Below are positions 1 through 7,384 of a DNA stretch of 64,000 bases, in pieces. The DNA comes from Acidaminococcus hominis. Lineage in GTDB: Bacteria > Bacillota > Negativicutes > Acidaminococcales > Acidaminococcaceae. The stretch lies in NCBI RefSeq assembly GCF_021044795.1, contig NZ_JAJNOP010000008.1; one strand, given 5' to 3'. Below the pieces are notes generated by a model. It searched no databases. It saw only the letters and a program-made list of their open reading frames with translations, and was not told the DNA's origin. The position numbers were made by a program, and so were the translations under genes. The stretch's first letter is position 1. Each line of letters starts with the position of its first letter.

Positions 1-2
1 CC

Positions 3-908
3 ATTCAGGCCGGCAAGCACGTCATCTGCGAAAAGCCCCTGACCGGGTATTTTGGCAAGCCTGGGGAAGAACGGGTGGGGGATACCCCCAAACAGGTCAT
101 GTATGAGCAGGTGCTGGCCGAAATGGAGAAATTGGGGCAGGTGCTCCGGCAGTCGGACCGGAAATTCATGTACGCGGAAAACTTCCTCTATGCCCCGGCC
201 GTCCGGAAGGCCGCAGAGGTGGTCCGGGCCAAAAAGTCCAAAATCCTCTTTATGAAAGGGGAGGAGAGCCTGAGCGGCTCCAGCTCCGCCTTGTCCAGCC
301 AGTGGAGCAAGGTGGGCGGCGGCACCCTGATCCGTACCGGTACCCACCCCTTAAGCGGCATGCTATGGCTCAAGCAGCAGGAGGCAGCCGCCCGGGGCGA
401 AACCATTACGGTCCAAAGCGTTTCTGCCGATGTGGGTCAAACCACCCGCTGCCTGAATGCCTATGAGCACCGGCACATCCGGGCCAATCCCCTGGACGTG
501 GAGGATTACGCCGCTGTAACGGTGACCTTCTCCGATGGTACCAAATGCCTGACCATTGCCAGCGATACGGTGCTGGGGGGCACCAAAAACTATATTGAGG
601 TTTACGCCAACGATGCGGCCCTTGTCTGCAACCTGACGCCTACGGATCTGATGAATACGTATTTCCTGGACCAGGATGGGATGCAGGACGTGTACATCAG
701 CGAAATGCTGCCCCAGGCCATTGGCTGGAACAAGGCCTTTGTCAGCGATGAAGTGATCCGGGGCTACGCCGATGAACTGACCCGATTCCTGAAGGCAGTG
801 GCCTATGATTGGGATACGTCGGAAGATTTTGCCGTAGCCCGTGAAACCATGAAAGTAATCTATGCTGCGTACCTATCGGCAGAATCAGGGAAAAGAGTCG
901 ATTTATAG
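3..908 (+). CDS. Gfo/Idh/MocA-family oxidoreductase, C-terminal part (5' end outside window)
   Basis: The reading frame is open from base 3, so the gene starts upstream of the window. The first visible residues include AGKHVICEKPLTG, the EKP signature that closes the NAD(P)-binding Rossmann half of this family. The rest is the alpha/beta substrate domain, with a GGGTLIRTGTHPL stretch holding the usual conserved histidine region. Family members oxidise or reduce sugars, inositols or related polyols with NAD(P). The substrate cannot be told from this fragment. A GTG at 75 could be taken as a start but would remove the EKP motif, so it is rejected. A palindrome overlaps the stop codon. Confidence 0.85.
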   Translation: MQAGKHVICEKPLTGYFGKPGEERVGDTPKQVMYEQVLAEMEKLGQVLRQSDRKFMYAENFLYAPAVRKAAEVVRAKKSKILFMKGEESLSGSSSALSSQWSKVGGGTLIRTGTHPLSGMLWLKQQEAAARGETITVQSVSADVGQTTRCLNAYEHRHIRANPLDVEDYAAVTVTFSDGTKCLTIASDTVLGGTKNYIEVYANDAALVCNLTPTDLMNTYFLDQDGMQDVYISEMLPQAIGWNKAFVSDEVIRGYADELTRFLKAVAYDWDTSEDFAVARETMKVIYAAYLSAESGKRVDL

Positions 909-920
909 ATTGTATCTATA
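904..920. promoter_or_regulatory. Perfect inverted repeat, possible operator
   Basis: TATAGAT-TGT-ATCTATA has seven-base arms with a three-base spacer. It overlaps the stop codon of the oxidoreductase and lies upstream of the aldehyde dehydrogenase. A related ATAG...CTAT pair follows at about 928-944. A TATAAT -10 hexamer for the dehydrogenase is at 990-995, without a convincing -35. A dimeric repressor site is possible, but no regulator gene is adjacent. Confidence 0.35.
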
Positions 921-1056
921 AATAAAACTATAGAAAGACTCTATCATAAAGCAATAAATCTTGTATTAGATTAATCAGTCAATTCAAAGTATAATGAACT
1001 CAACGAAACGGAATAATTAGAAGATTCCGTGTGAAGAATGCAAAGGAGAGATAATA

Positions 1057-2493
1057 ATGGCAAGAGAAGTAACTCCCGAAGAAATTGCTGTCTGTGAAGA
1101 GAAAATTGCCCGTGCTCATGCAGCACAAAAGATTCTGGAAACCTATGATCAAAAACGTATTGATAGACTGTGCCAAGCTGTAGCAGCCGCTGTATGCGAC
1201 CTGAAGGTTTGGGGCAAGATCTGCGACGAAGCCGTTGACGAAACCCGTCTGGGCGACAAAGTCTCCAAGAGAAACAAGAGAAACAAAATCAAATTGATCC
1301 TGAGAGATTGCCTGCGCAACCCCAGCATCGGTGTAGTAGAAACCATTCCTGAAAAAGGCATTGTGAAATATGCAAAACCCGTTGGCGTAATCGTTTCCCT
1401 GGTTCCGACCACCAACCCCTGCCTGACTCCTGCTGGCCAGATTCTGTTTGCTATCAAATGCAGAGACACTGTTGTCTTCTCTCCGCATCCCAGAGCTAAG
1501 AACATCACCAACAAGACCATCAACCTGATCCGTGACACCCTGGTTCGTGAAGGCGCTCCTGCCGACATCATCCAAGGCGTTGAAAAACCCAGCATTGCCC
1601 TGTCTTCCGAACTGATGAAACGGGCTGACCTGATCATCGCTACCGGCGGACGGCCCATGGTTAAGGCTGCTTACAGCCAGGGCGTTCCTGCCTATGGTTC
1701 TGGCGCCGGCAACGCTACCGTTATCATTGATAACACCTGCAACACTCCGGAACGTCAAAAAGAAGCTGCTGCCAACACCCGGATTTCCAAGACTTCCGAC
1801 TTTGGTTCTGGCTGCTCCTGCGACGGCAACCTGGTTATTTCTGAAGAAGTTTACGATGGCTTCGTAAAAGCCCTGGTTGAAGAAGGCGCTTACCTGGCCA
1901 ACGAAGAAGAAGCTGAAAAGATTAAAAAGGTTATGTGGGATGAAACCGGCCACCGTCTGCCTGACACCGTTGCCGTTAGCCCGCAAGCCCTGGCTGAAGC
2001 TGCTGGCTTCACCATCCCTGCTGACCGTAAATTCATCGCTGTAACTGGCGGCGGCATCGAACATATCGGCAAACAATTCTTCTTCTCCAGCGAAAAACTG
2101 ACCACCCTGCTGACCCTGTTCAAATACAAAGGCGAATTCGAAAACGCTCTGGATATGATGAGAGCTATCTTCGAAGTAGGCGGCAAAGGCCACTCCTGCG
2201 GCATCTACTCCTTCGATGATGACCATATCGATCGTCTGGGCAAAGCAGCTCCTGTTTCCCGTATCATGGTTCGTCAACCTAACAACAGAGGCAACTCTGG
2301 TTCCGCTTGGAACGGCATGCCTCCGACCTCTTCCATGGGCTGCGGCACCTGGGGCGGCAACATTGTTTCCGAGAACATCTCCCTGAAACATTACATGAAC
2401 ACCACTTGGGTATCCCGTCCTCTGGAATACGATATGCCTTCCAACGAAGAACTGTTCGGTGACTTCTTCAAACCGGGCATGGACGAAGAATAA
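1057..2493 (+). CDS. CoA-acylating aldehyde dehydrogenase (SucD/SauS-like)
   Basis: A 478-residue protein of the aldehyde dehydrogenase superfamily, acylating branch, which interconverts an aldehyde plus CoA and NAD(P)+ with an acyl-CoA. Visible landmarks are PVGVIVSLVPTTNPCLTP in the cofactor domain, IIATGGRPMVKAAYSQG, and the catalytic cysteine region FGSGCSCDGNLVI near residue 250. The closest relatives by motif are succinate-semialdehyde dehydrogenase (SucD) and sulfoacetaldehyde dehydrogenase (SauS); the exact aldehyde is not decided. The start is an ATG 8 bases after an AAAGGAGAG ribosome site. Codons are rich in GCT, GTT and CGT, unlike most neighbours, suggesting high expression. With the 4-hydroxybutyryl-CoA dehydratase at 11.7 kb, a succinyl-CoA role is plausible but is inference. 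Confidence 0.85.
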   Translation: MAREVTPEEIAVCEEKIARAHAAQKILETYDQKRIDRLCQAVAAAVCDLKVWGKICDEAVDETRLGDKVSKRNKRNKIKLILRDCLRNPSIGVVETIPEKGIVKYAKPVGVIVSLVPTTNPCLTPAGQILFAIKCRDTVVFSPHPRAKNITNKTINLIRDTLVREGAPADIIQGVEKPSIALSSELMKRADLIIATGGRPMVKAAYSQGVPAYGSGAGNATVIIDNTCNTPERQKEAAANTRISKTSDFGSGCSCDGNLVISEEVYDGFVKALVEEGAYLANEEEAEKIKKVMWDETGHRLPDTVAVSPQALAEAAGFTIPADRKFIAVTGGGIEHIGKQFFFSSEKLTTLLTLFKYKGEFENALDMMRAIFEVGGKGHSCGIYSFDDDHIDRLGKAAPVSRIMVRQPNNRGNSGSAWNGMPPTSSMGCGTWGGNIVSENISLKHYMNTTWVSRPLEYDMPSNEELFGDFFKPGMDEE

Positions 2494-2557
2494 TCCAGCT
2501 TGACCATTTTCTTGGCACCATTTGCGAATTACTCATATTGAATCCTCTTATAGATAA

Positions 2558-2607
2558 GAAGGATGTGCGGCTTTTCCCCTCTAATGGCCGCGCATCCTTC
2601 TTTCTTT
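2558..2607 (+). terminator. Rho-independent terminator after the aldehyde dehydrogenase
   Basis: GAAGGATGTGCGG pairs with CCGCGCATCCTTC with one mismatch and is followed by TTTCTTT. Confidence 0.85.
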
Positions 2608-2676
2608 ACAGGAAAAGTTAACCTGTAATAAATGGTGCAATTGTTTACAAAAATTTAAAATTTGTGGCAAGAATGT

Positions 2677-2705
2677 TTGACAGCAGTAACTTTGGGTGGT
2701 ATACT
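2677..2705 (+). promoter_or_regulatory. Sigma-70-type promoter of aroD
   Basis: TTGACA at 2677-2682 and TATACT at 2700-2705 are separated by exactly 17 bases, close to the ideal housekeeping promoter. Confidence 0.8.
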
Positions 2706-2759
2706 TTTAGTCACTTATAGCAAACCAGTAGGATAGTAGCATGGAAAGAGGTAAGCCAA

Positions 2760-3515
2760 ATGAGCGAAGTAGTAAAGGTAAAGAATGTACGTATCGGCGA
2801 AGGAATGCCCAAGATTGCCATCCCCATTTCGGACAGCGATTACGCAGGGGTGCGGAAATCCGTGAATCTAATCATGAATTCCCCCTGTGACCTGATTGAA
2901 TGGAGAGCAGATTTCTTCAACAATGTAACGGATCCGGAAGTTCGGATTAAACCCATGACCCTGTTCCGGGACCAGTTGTGGAACCTGCCGCTGCTCTTCA
3001 CCGTCCGCACGGACGTAGAAGGCGGCATGATGGAAATCGATACCCAGGACTATGTGGATCTGCTCCTGGCGGTTATTGACAGCGGCCTGATTGATCTGGT
3101 GGACGTGGAACTGTCCCGGGGCGAAAAAGCCATGAAGACCATTGTAGAGGCGGCCCACGAAGCCGGCGTCAAGGTGGTTGGCTCCCGGCACAATTTCAAG
3201 AGTACCCCGGACAAGGACATCATCGTCCGGAACCTGTGCAAGATGCAGGACCTGGGCTGTGACATTGCCAAATTCGCCGTGATGCCCCAGTCGGAACGGG
3301 ATGTGCTGACCCTGTTGGATGCCACCCTGACCATGAAGGAAGAACACGATGAAACGCCGGTGATTACCATGTCCATGGGGCACAAGGGCGTCATCAGCAG
3401 GATCTGCGGCGAAGCCTTCGGTTCCTGCATTACCTTCGGCACTGCCGGCAAAGCTTCGGCACCGGGACAGCTGCCAGCCAACGGCCTGTCCATATTCTTA
3501 AAGAGCCTGGCCTAA
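2760..3515 (+). CDS. aroD: Type I 3-dehydroquinate dehydratase
   Basis: A 251-residue cytoplasmic enzyme, the usual length for type I 3-dehydroquinate dehydratase. It performs the third step of the shikimate pathway, 3-dehydroquinate to 3-dehydroshikimate, through a Schiff base. Visible are the substrate-binding DLIEWRADFF strand, the catalytic histidine in VGSRHNF, the Schiff-base lysine in IAKFAVMP, and the C-terminal MGHKGVISRICG and GKASAPGQL loops. Start ATG at 2760 follows GAGGTAAG. It is a single gene with its own strong promoter and its own terminator, so it seems to be expressed separately from its neighbours. Confidence 0.97.
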   Translation: MSEVVKVKNVRIGEGMPKIAIPISDSDYAGVRKSVNLIMNSPCDLIEWRADFFNNVTDPEVRIKPMTLFRDQLWNLPLLFTVRTDVEGGMMEIDTQDYVDLLLAVIDSGLIDLVDVELSRGEKAMKTIVEAAHEAGVKVVGSRHNFKSTPDKDIIVRNLCKMQDLGCDIAKFAVMPQSERDVLTLLDATLTMKEEHDETPVITMSMGHKGVISRICGEAFGSCITFGTAGKASAPGQLPANGLSIFLKSLA

Positions 3516-3521
3516 AAGCGT

Positions 3522-3553
3522 ACAGGTGTGGTGAGAACTGCACCTGTTTTTTT
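3522..3553 (+). terminator. Terminator after aroD
   Basis: ACAGGTG and CACCTGT flank a 12-base loop and are followed by a T7 run. Confidence 0.85.
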
Positions 3554-3624
3554 ATGGGCTAAAGGGGAAAACGGAGAAATTTGTCCGTTTATTTTTCCTT
3601 CAGCACCCAGCTTTGCAACAACTG

Positions 3625-3657
3625 GCAGCGGTCTTTTGGACCGCTGCTGAATTTTTT
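3625..3657 (+). terminator. Second hairpin terminator between aroD and murI
   Basis: GCAGCGGTC pairs perfectly with GACCGCTGC around TTTTG, followed after TGA by a T6 run. Confidence 0.75.
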
Positions 3658-3680
3658 GTAAATACAGGATTGTTTTGCGG

Positions 3681-3686
3681 TATAAT
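3681..3686 (+). promoter_or_regulatory. -10 element upstream of murI
   Basis: TATAAT in the context GCGGTATAATAGAAGG. The best upstream match, TTGTAA, is 19 bases away, so the -35 is weak. Confidence 0.55.
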
Positions 3687-3736
3687 AGAAGGTGAACGAA
3701 CCTGCCGGCGCGGCAGTCTAAAGAGGGGGCATACAG

Positions 3737-4531
3737 ATGGATAAGAAACAACCCATTGGCGTAATCGATTCAGGAGTAGGGGGCTTGACGGTGCTGAAAT
3801 GGCTCCGGGCAAAAATGCCCCACGAGGATTTTATCTTTATCGGGGATACGGCACGGACGCCCTATGGCAACCGGTCCCGGGAACAGATCATTGAATTTGT
3901 AGGGGATATGACCGCCTACCTGGACAAACGGCACATCAAGCAGCTGGTGGTGGCCTGCAACACCATTACGGTGCTGGGTAAGGACGTGATCCAAAACGGG
4001 TATGACTTTTCCGTTATCGGTATGGCCAAAGGCGCCCGGATGGTGAAAGGCGTAACCAAGAACAAACGGGTGGGCTTTGTGGCCACGGACTTTACGGTGT
4101 CCACCGGGGCCCATAAACGGGAAATCCAGGCCATGGACCCGGAAATCCAGGTGTTTGGGCAGGGCTGCCCTAAATTTGTGCCCCTGATTGAAGGGGAGAA
4201 ATTTGGCACTCCGGAACTGGCCAGCGCCGTACAGGAATATGCCGACGACCTGAAGGCCCATGACGTGGATACGGTGCTCCTGGCCTGCACCCATTATCCC
4301 TTCGTCCGGGAAGAGCTGCAAAAGGCCCTGGGATCCCAGGTGACCATTCTGGACCCGGCAGAGCGGACCACCCAGGATGCCATCGAGGACCTGGCGGCCC
4401 GGGGACTGGCCCAGACGGAAGGCATCGGGGAAACGGAAATCTGCTTTACCGCCGATGTGGAACGGGGCCAGCGGCTGGCCCAGCGGGTCATGGACACAAA
4501 CGGCTGCGTCTTCAAGCTGATTCAATTATGA
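3737..4531 (+). CDS. murI: Glutamate racemase
   Basis: A 264-residue cofactor-independent racemase making D-glutamate for peptidoglycan. The two catalytic cysteines lie in VACNTITV (about residue 75) and LLACTHYPF (about residue 187). The N-terminal IGVIDSGVGGLTVLKWL motif and GDTARTPYG are also typical. In many relatives the first motif reads ACNTAS; here it is ACNTIT, a mild variation. Start ATG at 3737 follows AGAGGGGG. The gene is monocistronic, between a terminator and a hairpin shared with the convergent RHH gene. Confidence 0.96.
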   Translation: MDKKQPIGVIDSGVGGLTVLKWLRAKMPHEDFIFIGDTARTPYGNRSREQIIEFVGDMTAYLDKRHIKQLVVACNTITVLGKDVIQNGYDFSVIGMAKGARMVKGVTKNKRVGFVATDFTVSTGAHKREIQAMDPEIQVFGQGCPKFVPLIEGEKFGTPELASAVQEYADDLKAHDVDTVLLACTHYPFVREELQKALGSQVTILDPAERTTQDAIEDLAARGLAQTEGIGETEICFTADVERGQRLAQRVMDTNGCVFKLIQL

Positions 4532-4532
4532 T

Positions 4533-4586
4533 AAAGCAAAAACAGGATGTATGACCCTGGTGGTCACACATCCTGTTTTTTGCTTT
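4533..4586. terminator. Bidirectional terminator between murI and the RHH gene
   Basis: AAAGCAAAAACAGGATGT pairs with ACATCCTGTTTTTTGCTTT. T-rich tracts occur on both strands. It overlaps the last codons of the convergent RHH gene. Confidence 0.8.
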
Positions 4587-4779
4587 CCCCAGAAGCGTTC
4601 CCCTGCCTGGGGGTTTTTGAGTTCCGGGCAATAAACCGGAAGATGAAATCCCGGATCACGTGGCTGGGGGTAGTGCCCTGCTGCCGGCAGAGCTCCCCAA
4701 ACCGCCGGAGGGGCTCCTCCTCCATGCGCACCGACAGGCGTTTTTTCTTGAGGTATTTATCTTCTTCCCAATCTTCCAT
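4564..4779 (-). CDS. Small ribbon-helix-helix-like DNA-binding protein
   Basis: A 71-residue protein starting MEDWEEDKYLKKKRLSVRM. The KRLSVRMEEEPLRRFGELCRQQG stretch followed by TTPSHVIRDFIFRFI fits the beta-strand plus two-helix plan of Arc/CopG/MetJ-type repressors, with basic residues on the strand that contacts DNA. The ATG at 4779 is chosen because AGGA lies 9 bases upstream; an in-frame ATG two codons earlier is too close to it. The promoter segment upstream (4857-4897) is almost identical to that of the neighbouring XRE gene. No toxin gene is visible next to it. Confidence 0.7.
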   Translation of the reverse strand: MEDWEEDKYLKKKRLSVRMEEEPLRRFGELCRQQGTTPSHVIRDFIFRFIARNSKTPRQGNASGESKKQDV

Positions 4780-4856
4780 AGGCATCCATCCTTTCTGGTG
4801 GGCCCGGCGCCCCGGATTCCCCAATCCGGCTTTAGCCAGGCCCTACAGCTTCCCTT

Positions 4857-4897
4857 ACTTTCAGTATAGCAGGGAGGGTGGGGTGAAATCCTCCCAG
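4857..4897 (-). promoter_or_regulatory. Promoter/operator copy 1 (direct repeat)
   Basis: A 41-bp segment, 39/41 identical to 5199-5239. On the minus strand it ends in TGCTATACT, an extended -10 box (TATACT at 4868-4863). It precedes the RHH gene. The conserved stretch upstream of the -10 has no good -35, which suggests activator or repressor contact. Confidence 0.65.
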
Positions 4898-4914
4898 GTA
4901 AGTGTTTGGGGAAA

Positions 4915-5142
4915 TTAATCCCCGGCGGCCACCTGGTAGGTTTCCCCGGTTTCCTCATCCCGGACCTCCAGGCTGCAATGCAGCCCCTCCAAAATCCGCA
5001 GCAGGGTTTCCAGATTGGGCTCCCGCTTCCGGTTCACGTACAGGGACAGGGAGTCCTTCCGGATGCCCGTCCGTTCCGCCAGGTCCCGCTGGTGCAGGCT
5101 GCGGTCTGCCAATTTTTCCTTGATGATCTCTGTAATATCCAT
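4915..5142 (-). CDS. XRE-family helix-turn-helix regulator
   Basis: A 75-residue protein that is essentially one HTH_3/XRE domain. The LHQRDLAERTGIRKDSLSLY stretch gives the scanning and recognition helices, then EPNLETLLRILEGL gives the final helix. A short C-terminal tail is EVRDEETGETYQVAAGD. The start follows AAAGGAGGAGCCT, a strong ribosome site. Its promoter segment (5199-5239) is a near copy of the one in front of the RHH gene, so the two regulators are probably co-regulated and may control themselves. Target genes are unknown. Confidence 0.85.
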   Translation of the reverse strand: MDITEIIKEKLADRSLHQRDLAERTGIRKDSLSLYVNRKREPNLETLLRILEGLHCSLEVRDEETGETYQVAAGD

Positions 5143-5198
5143 AGGCTCCTCCTTTGCTGCCTCCTGCCAGGGCAGGGGGCAATCCTGCGTTTTTCCAT

Positions 5199-5239
5199 AC
5201 TTTCAGTATAGCAGGAAGGGTGGGGCGAAATCCTCCCAG
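5199..5239 (-). promoter_or_regulatory. Promoter/operator copy 2 (direct repeat)
   Basis: Near-identical to 4857-4897. On the minus strand TATACT (5210-5205) preceded by TGC forms an extended -10 in front of the XRE gene. Confidence 0.65.
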
Positions 5240-5327
5240 AAAAGAGCCGTTTTGGGGCATAAAAAAACAGGTCTCCGTCTCCCTGGGGAGACCGGAAACC
5301 CGGCAGGTCCAAAAAAGGGTAAAAAAA

Positions 5328-5403
5328 TGGAGCTACTGATAGGATTCGAACCTACGACCCTCTCATTACGAATGAGATGCTCTACCAACTGAGCTACAGT
5401 AGC
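5328..5403 (-). tRNA. tRNA-Thr (CGU anticodon)
   Basis: Read on the minus strand, acceptor GCTACTG pairs with CAGTAGC. The D arm is AGCTCAGTTGGTAGAGC. The anticodon arm is CTCAT-TCGTAAT-GAG with anticodon CGT. The T arm contains GGTTCGAATCC. The 3' CCA is encoded. The total is 76 nt, a normal length. Confidence 0.96.
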
Positions 5404-5511
5404 ATTCATGGAGAGTATTTTACCATGTTTTCCGCTTTTTTTCAAGGCCTGATCTGTATTTTTCGGGCGGCAAACGGAAGATTTTGGGAGCGTATAAAGT
5501 TAACCTGTTTT

Positions 5512-5540
5512 TTGCAATTTCCAGAAAATAGCGGTATAAT
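5512..5540 (+). promoter_or_regulatory. Promoter of the thiamine operon
   Basis: TTGCAA at 5512-5517 and TATAAT at 5535-5540 are 17 bases apart. Transcription would start just ahead of the TPP riboswitch. Confidence 0.75.
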
Positions 5541-5576
5541 CAAAAGCAAACAGAATAGAGAAGCCGGCGGTGAAAA

Positions 5577-5683
5577 CCGCAGGGCAGGGGAGCTTGCAGG
5601 CAGAAATGCCGGACAGGCTGAGAGGAAGGTAGGCCCTTCGACCCGTGAACCTGATTTGGATAATGCCAACGTAGGGATGCAAA
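5577..5683 (+). ncRNA. TPP (THI-box) riboswitch
   Basis: The leader contains the THI-box landmarks in order: GCAGGGGAGC, the CTGAGA of the pyrimidine-sensing helix, GACCCGTGAACCTGATTTGG, then TAATGCCAACGTAGGGA. A terminator follows at once, so the switch probably acts by premature termination when thiamine pyrophosphate is bound. Confidence 0.95.
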
Positions 5684-5696
5684 CGAGCAAAACGGC

Positions 5697-5734
5697 AAGA
5701 GAAGTTACCCGGATTCAGGTGGCTTCTCTTTTTT
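5697..5734 (+). terminator. Riboswitch expression-platform terminator
   Basis: AAGAGAAG pairs with CTTCTCTT, extended by TACC/GGTG, and runs into T6. It lies between the riboswitch core and thiS. Confidence 0.85.
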
Positions 5735-5762
5735 GTTGTCCCAAAACAAGGAGGCCTTGGAA

Positions 5763-5954
5763 ATGCGAATCAATGGAAAAGAAGAAAAGGCTGAGGGCCG
5801 GACCCTGCTGGCGTACCTTCGGGAGCGGCAGATCGACCTGGGCAACGTAGCCGTGGAACGAAACGGGGACATTGTGCCCAAAAGCCAGTATGCCTCGGTG
5901 CTGCTCCAGCCGGAAGACGTGCTGGAGATCGTGTCGTTTGTAGGCGGGGGCTGA
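5763..5954 (+). CDS. thiS: Sulfur carrier protein ThiS
   Basis: A 63-residue ubiquitin-fold protein ending in VSFVGGG. The C-terminal Gly-Gly is adenylated by ThiF and thiocarboxylated to donate sulfur for the thiazole ring. The start at MRINGKEEK is chosen because AAGGAGG lies 8 bases upstream; an earlier in-frame ATG at 5733 would sit in the terminator. One base separates its stop codon from the thiF ATG, so translation is probably coupled. Confidence 0.93.
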   Translation: MRINGKEEKAEGRTLLAYLRERQIDLGNVAVERNGDIVPKSQYASVLLQPEDVLEIVSFVGGG

Positions 5955-5955
5955 G

Positions 5956-6618
5956 ATGCTCAGCCAAAAAGAATGGTTTGACGCCCTGGAAAGCCGCCAC
6001 GGAGCGGCGCGTCAGGCCAAATTCCGCCAGGGCCGGGTGGCCATTTGCGGGCTGGGGGGCCTAGGCTCCCGGGTAGCGGAGCTTTTGGTCCGGGCTGGGG
6101 TAGGACACCTACGGCTGGTGGACGACGACCGGGTGGAAGCCACCAATCTCAACCGGCAGCTGTATTTTATGGACCAGCTGGGCCAGTACAAGGCGGAGGC
6201 CCTGGTGGCGAGCCTGCGGCGGATTACCCCCTACGCAGAGTTGGTGCCCCGGATCCTGCGGCTGACGGCGGAAAATATCCCCCAGGAGCTGGCCGGCTAT
6301 GACTTGATTGTAGAAGCCTTTGACGGGCCCCGGGAAAAGGCACTTTTGTGCAATACGGTCCGGGAGTGCTTTCCCCAGGCGGTGCTGGTGGCCGCCTCCG
6401 GTATGGCCGGCTTTTCCTCCGGCAACCGGGTCCGGGTGCGCAAACTGTCCCCTCATTTTTACCTGTGCGGGGACAGGACGGCGGATATCCGGGACGGAGA
6501 CGGGCTCTACGGGGCCCGGGTCAATTTGTGTGCGGCCCAGGAGGCCCTTACGGTGCTTCAGCTGCTAGCTGGAGAAACAGAAAAAATTGGAAAGGATGAA
6601 TACTATGAACGCAAATGA
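5956..6618 (+). CDS. thiF: ThiS adenylyltransferase (ThiF family)
   Basis: A 220-residue E1-like adenylating enzyme. The nucleotide-binding glycine loop is AICGLGGLGSRVAELL. The next block, LVDDDRVEATNLNRQLYF, carries the conserved acidic and Asn/Arg residues that hold ATP and magnesium. No C-x-x-C zinc pair is seen, so this is the short form often found beside thiS-thiG-thiH in anaerobes. It adenylates the ThiS C-terminus. It overlaps the thiG start by 14 bases. Confidence 0.9.
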   Translation: MLSQKEWFDALESRHGAARQAKFRQGRVAICGLGGLGSRVAELLVRAGVGHLRLVDDDRVEATNLNRQLYFMDQLGQYKAEALVASLRRITPYAELVPRILRLTAENIPQELAGYDLIVEAFDGPREKALLCNTVRECFPQAVLVAASGMAGFSSGNRVRVRKLSPHFYLCGDRTADIRDGDGLYGARVNLCAAQEALTVLQLLAGETEKIGKDEYYERK

Positions 6619-7384
6619 TACTTGGCAGCTGGGAGGCAAAATCTTCCATTCCCGCTTTATTCTGGGCTCGGGGAAATATTCCCTGCCGTTAATTCAAACG
6701 GCCATTCAGGACGCCGGTGCCGAAATGATTACCCTGGCGGTCCGCCGGACCAATACCACTGGACAGGACAATATCCTTCAGTACATTCCCCAAGACGTAA
6801 CCCTGCTGCCCAATACCTCCGGCGCCCGGAATGCCCAGGAGGCGGTGCGCATTGCCAAACTGGCCCGGGAACTGGGCTGCGGGAACTTCGTGAAAATTGA
6901 AATCATGCGGGACAGCCGGTACCTGCTGCCGGACAACCAGGAAACCATCAAGGCCACGGAACTTCTGGCCCAGGACGGCTTTGTGGTGCTGCCCTATATG
7001 TTCCCGGACCTGAATGCGGCCCGGGACCTTGTCAGTGCCGGGGCTGCGGCTGTTATGCCTCTGGCTGCGCCCATTGGCTCCAACCGGGGCCTGTCCGCCC
7101 GGGACTTTATCCAGATCCTCCTGGACGAAATTGACCTGCCCATCATTGTGGACGCGGGCATTGGCCGGCCTTCCCAGGCCTGTGAAGCCCTGGAAATGGG
7201 GGCCGCTGCGGTAATGGTAAATACCGCCCTGGCCACTGCCGGGGATTTACCTCTCATGGCCCAGGCCTTCCGCAGCGCGGTGGAAGCCGGTAGGAAAGCG
7301 TATCTGTCCGGCCTGGGACGGGTGCTCAGCCGGGGCGCCGCCTCCAGCGATCCCTTGACTGGCTTTTTGCGGGAGGATGCCTGA
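6605..7384 (+). CDS. thiG: Thiazole synthase
   Basis: A 259-residue TIM-barrel protein forming the thiazole phosphate from deoxyxylulose phosphate, dehydroglycine and ThiS thiocarboxylate. Typical blocks are SRFILGSGKYS, MITLAVRRTN, LPNTSGARNAQEAVRIA, KIEIMRD and the phosphate-binding PIGSNRGLS and VDAGIGRPSQA. The ATG at 6605 has AGGA 8 bases upstream; earlier in-frame ATGs are too close to it. Its stop overlaps the thiH ATG. Confidence 0.95.
   Translation: MNANDTWQLGGKIFHSRFILGSGKYSLPLIQTAIQDAGAEMITLAVRRTNTTGQDNILQYIPQDVTLLPNTSGARNAQEAVRIAKLARELGCGNFVKIEIMRDSRYLLPDNQETIKATELLAQDGFVVLPYMFPDLNAARDLVSAGAAAVMPLAAPIGSNRGLSARDFIQILLDEIDLPIIVDAGIGRPSQACEALEMGAAAVMVNTALATAGDLPLMAQAFRSAVEAGRKAYLSGLGRVLSRGAASSDPLTGFLREDA

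Noticed and set aside
1000..2391. 463-codon frame antisense to the aldehyde dehydrogenase
   Set aside because: Phe/Gly/Ala/Gln-rich shadow typical of antisense reading, with no ribosome site.
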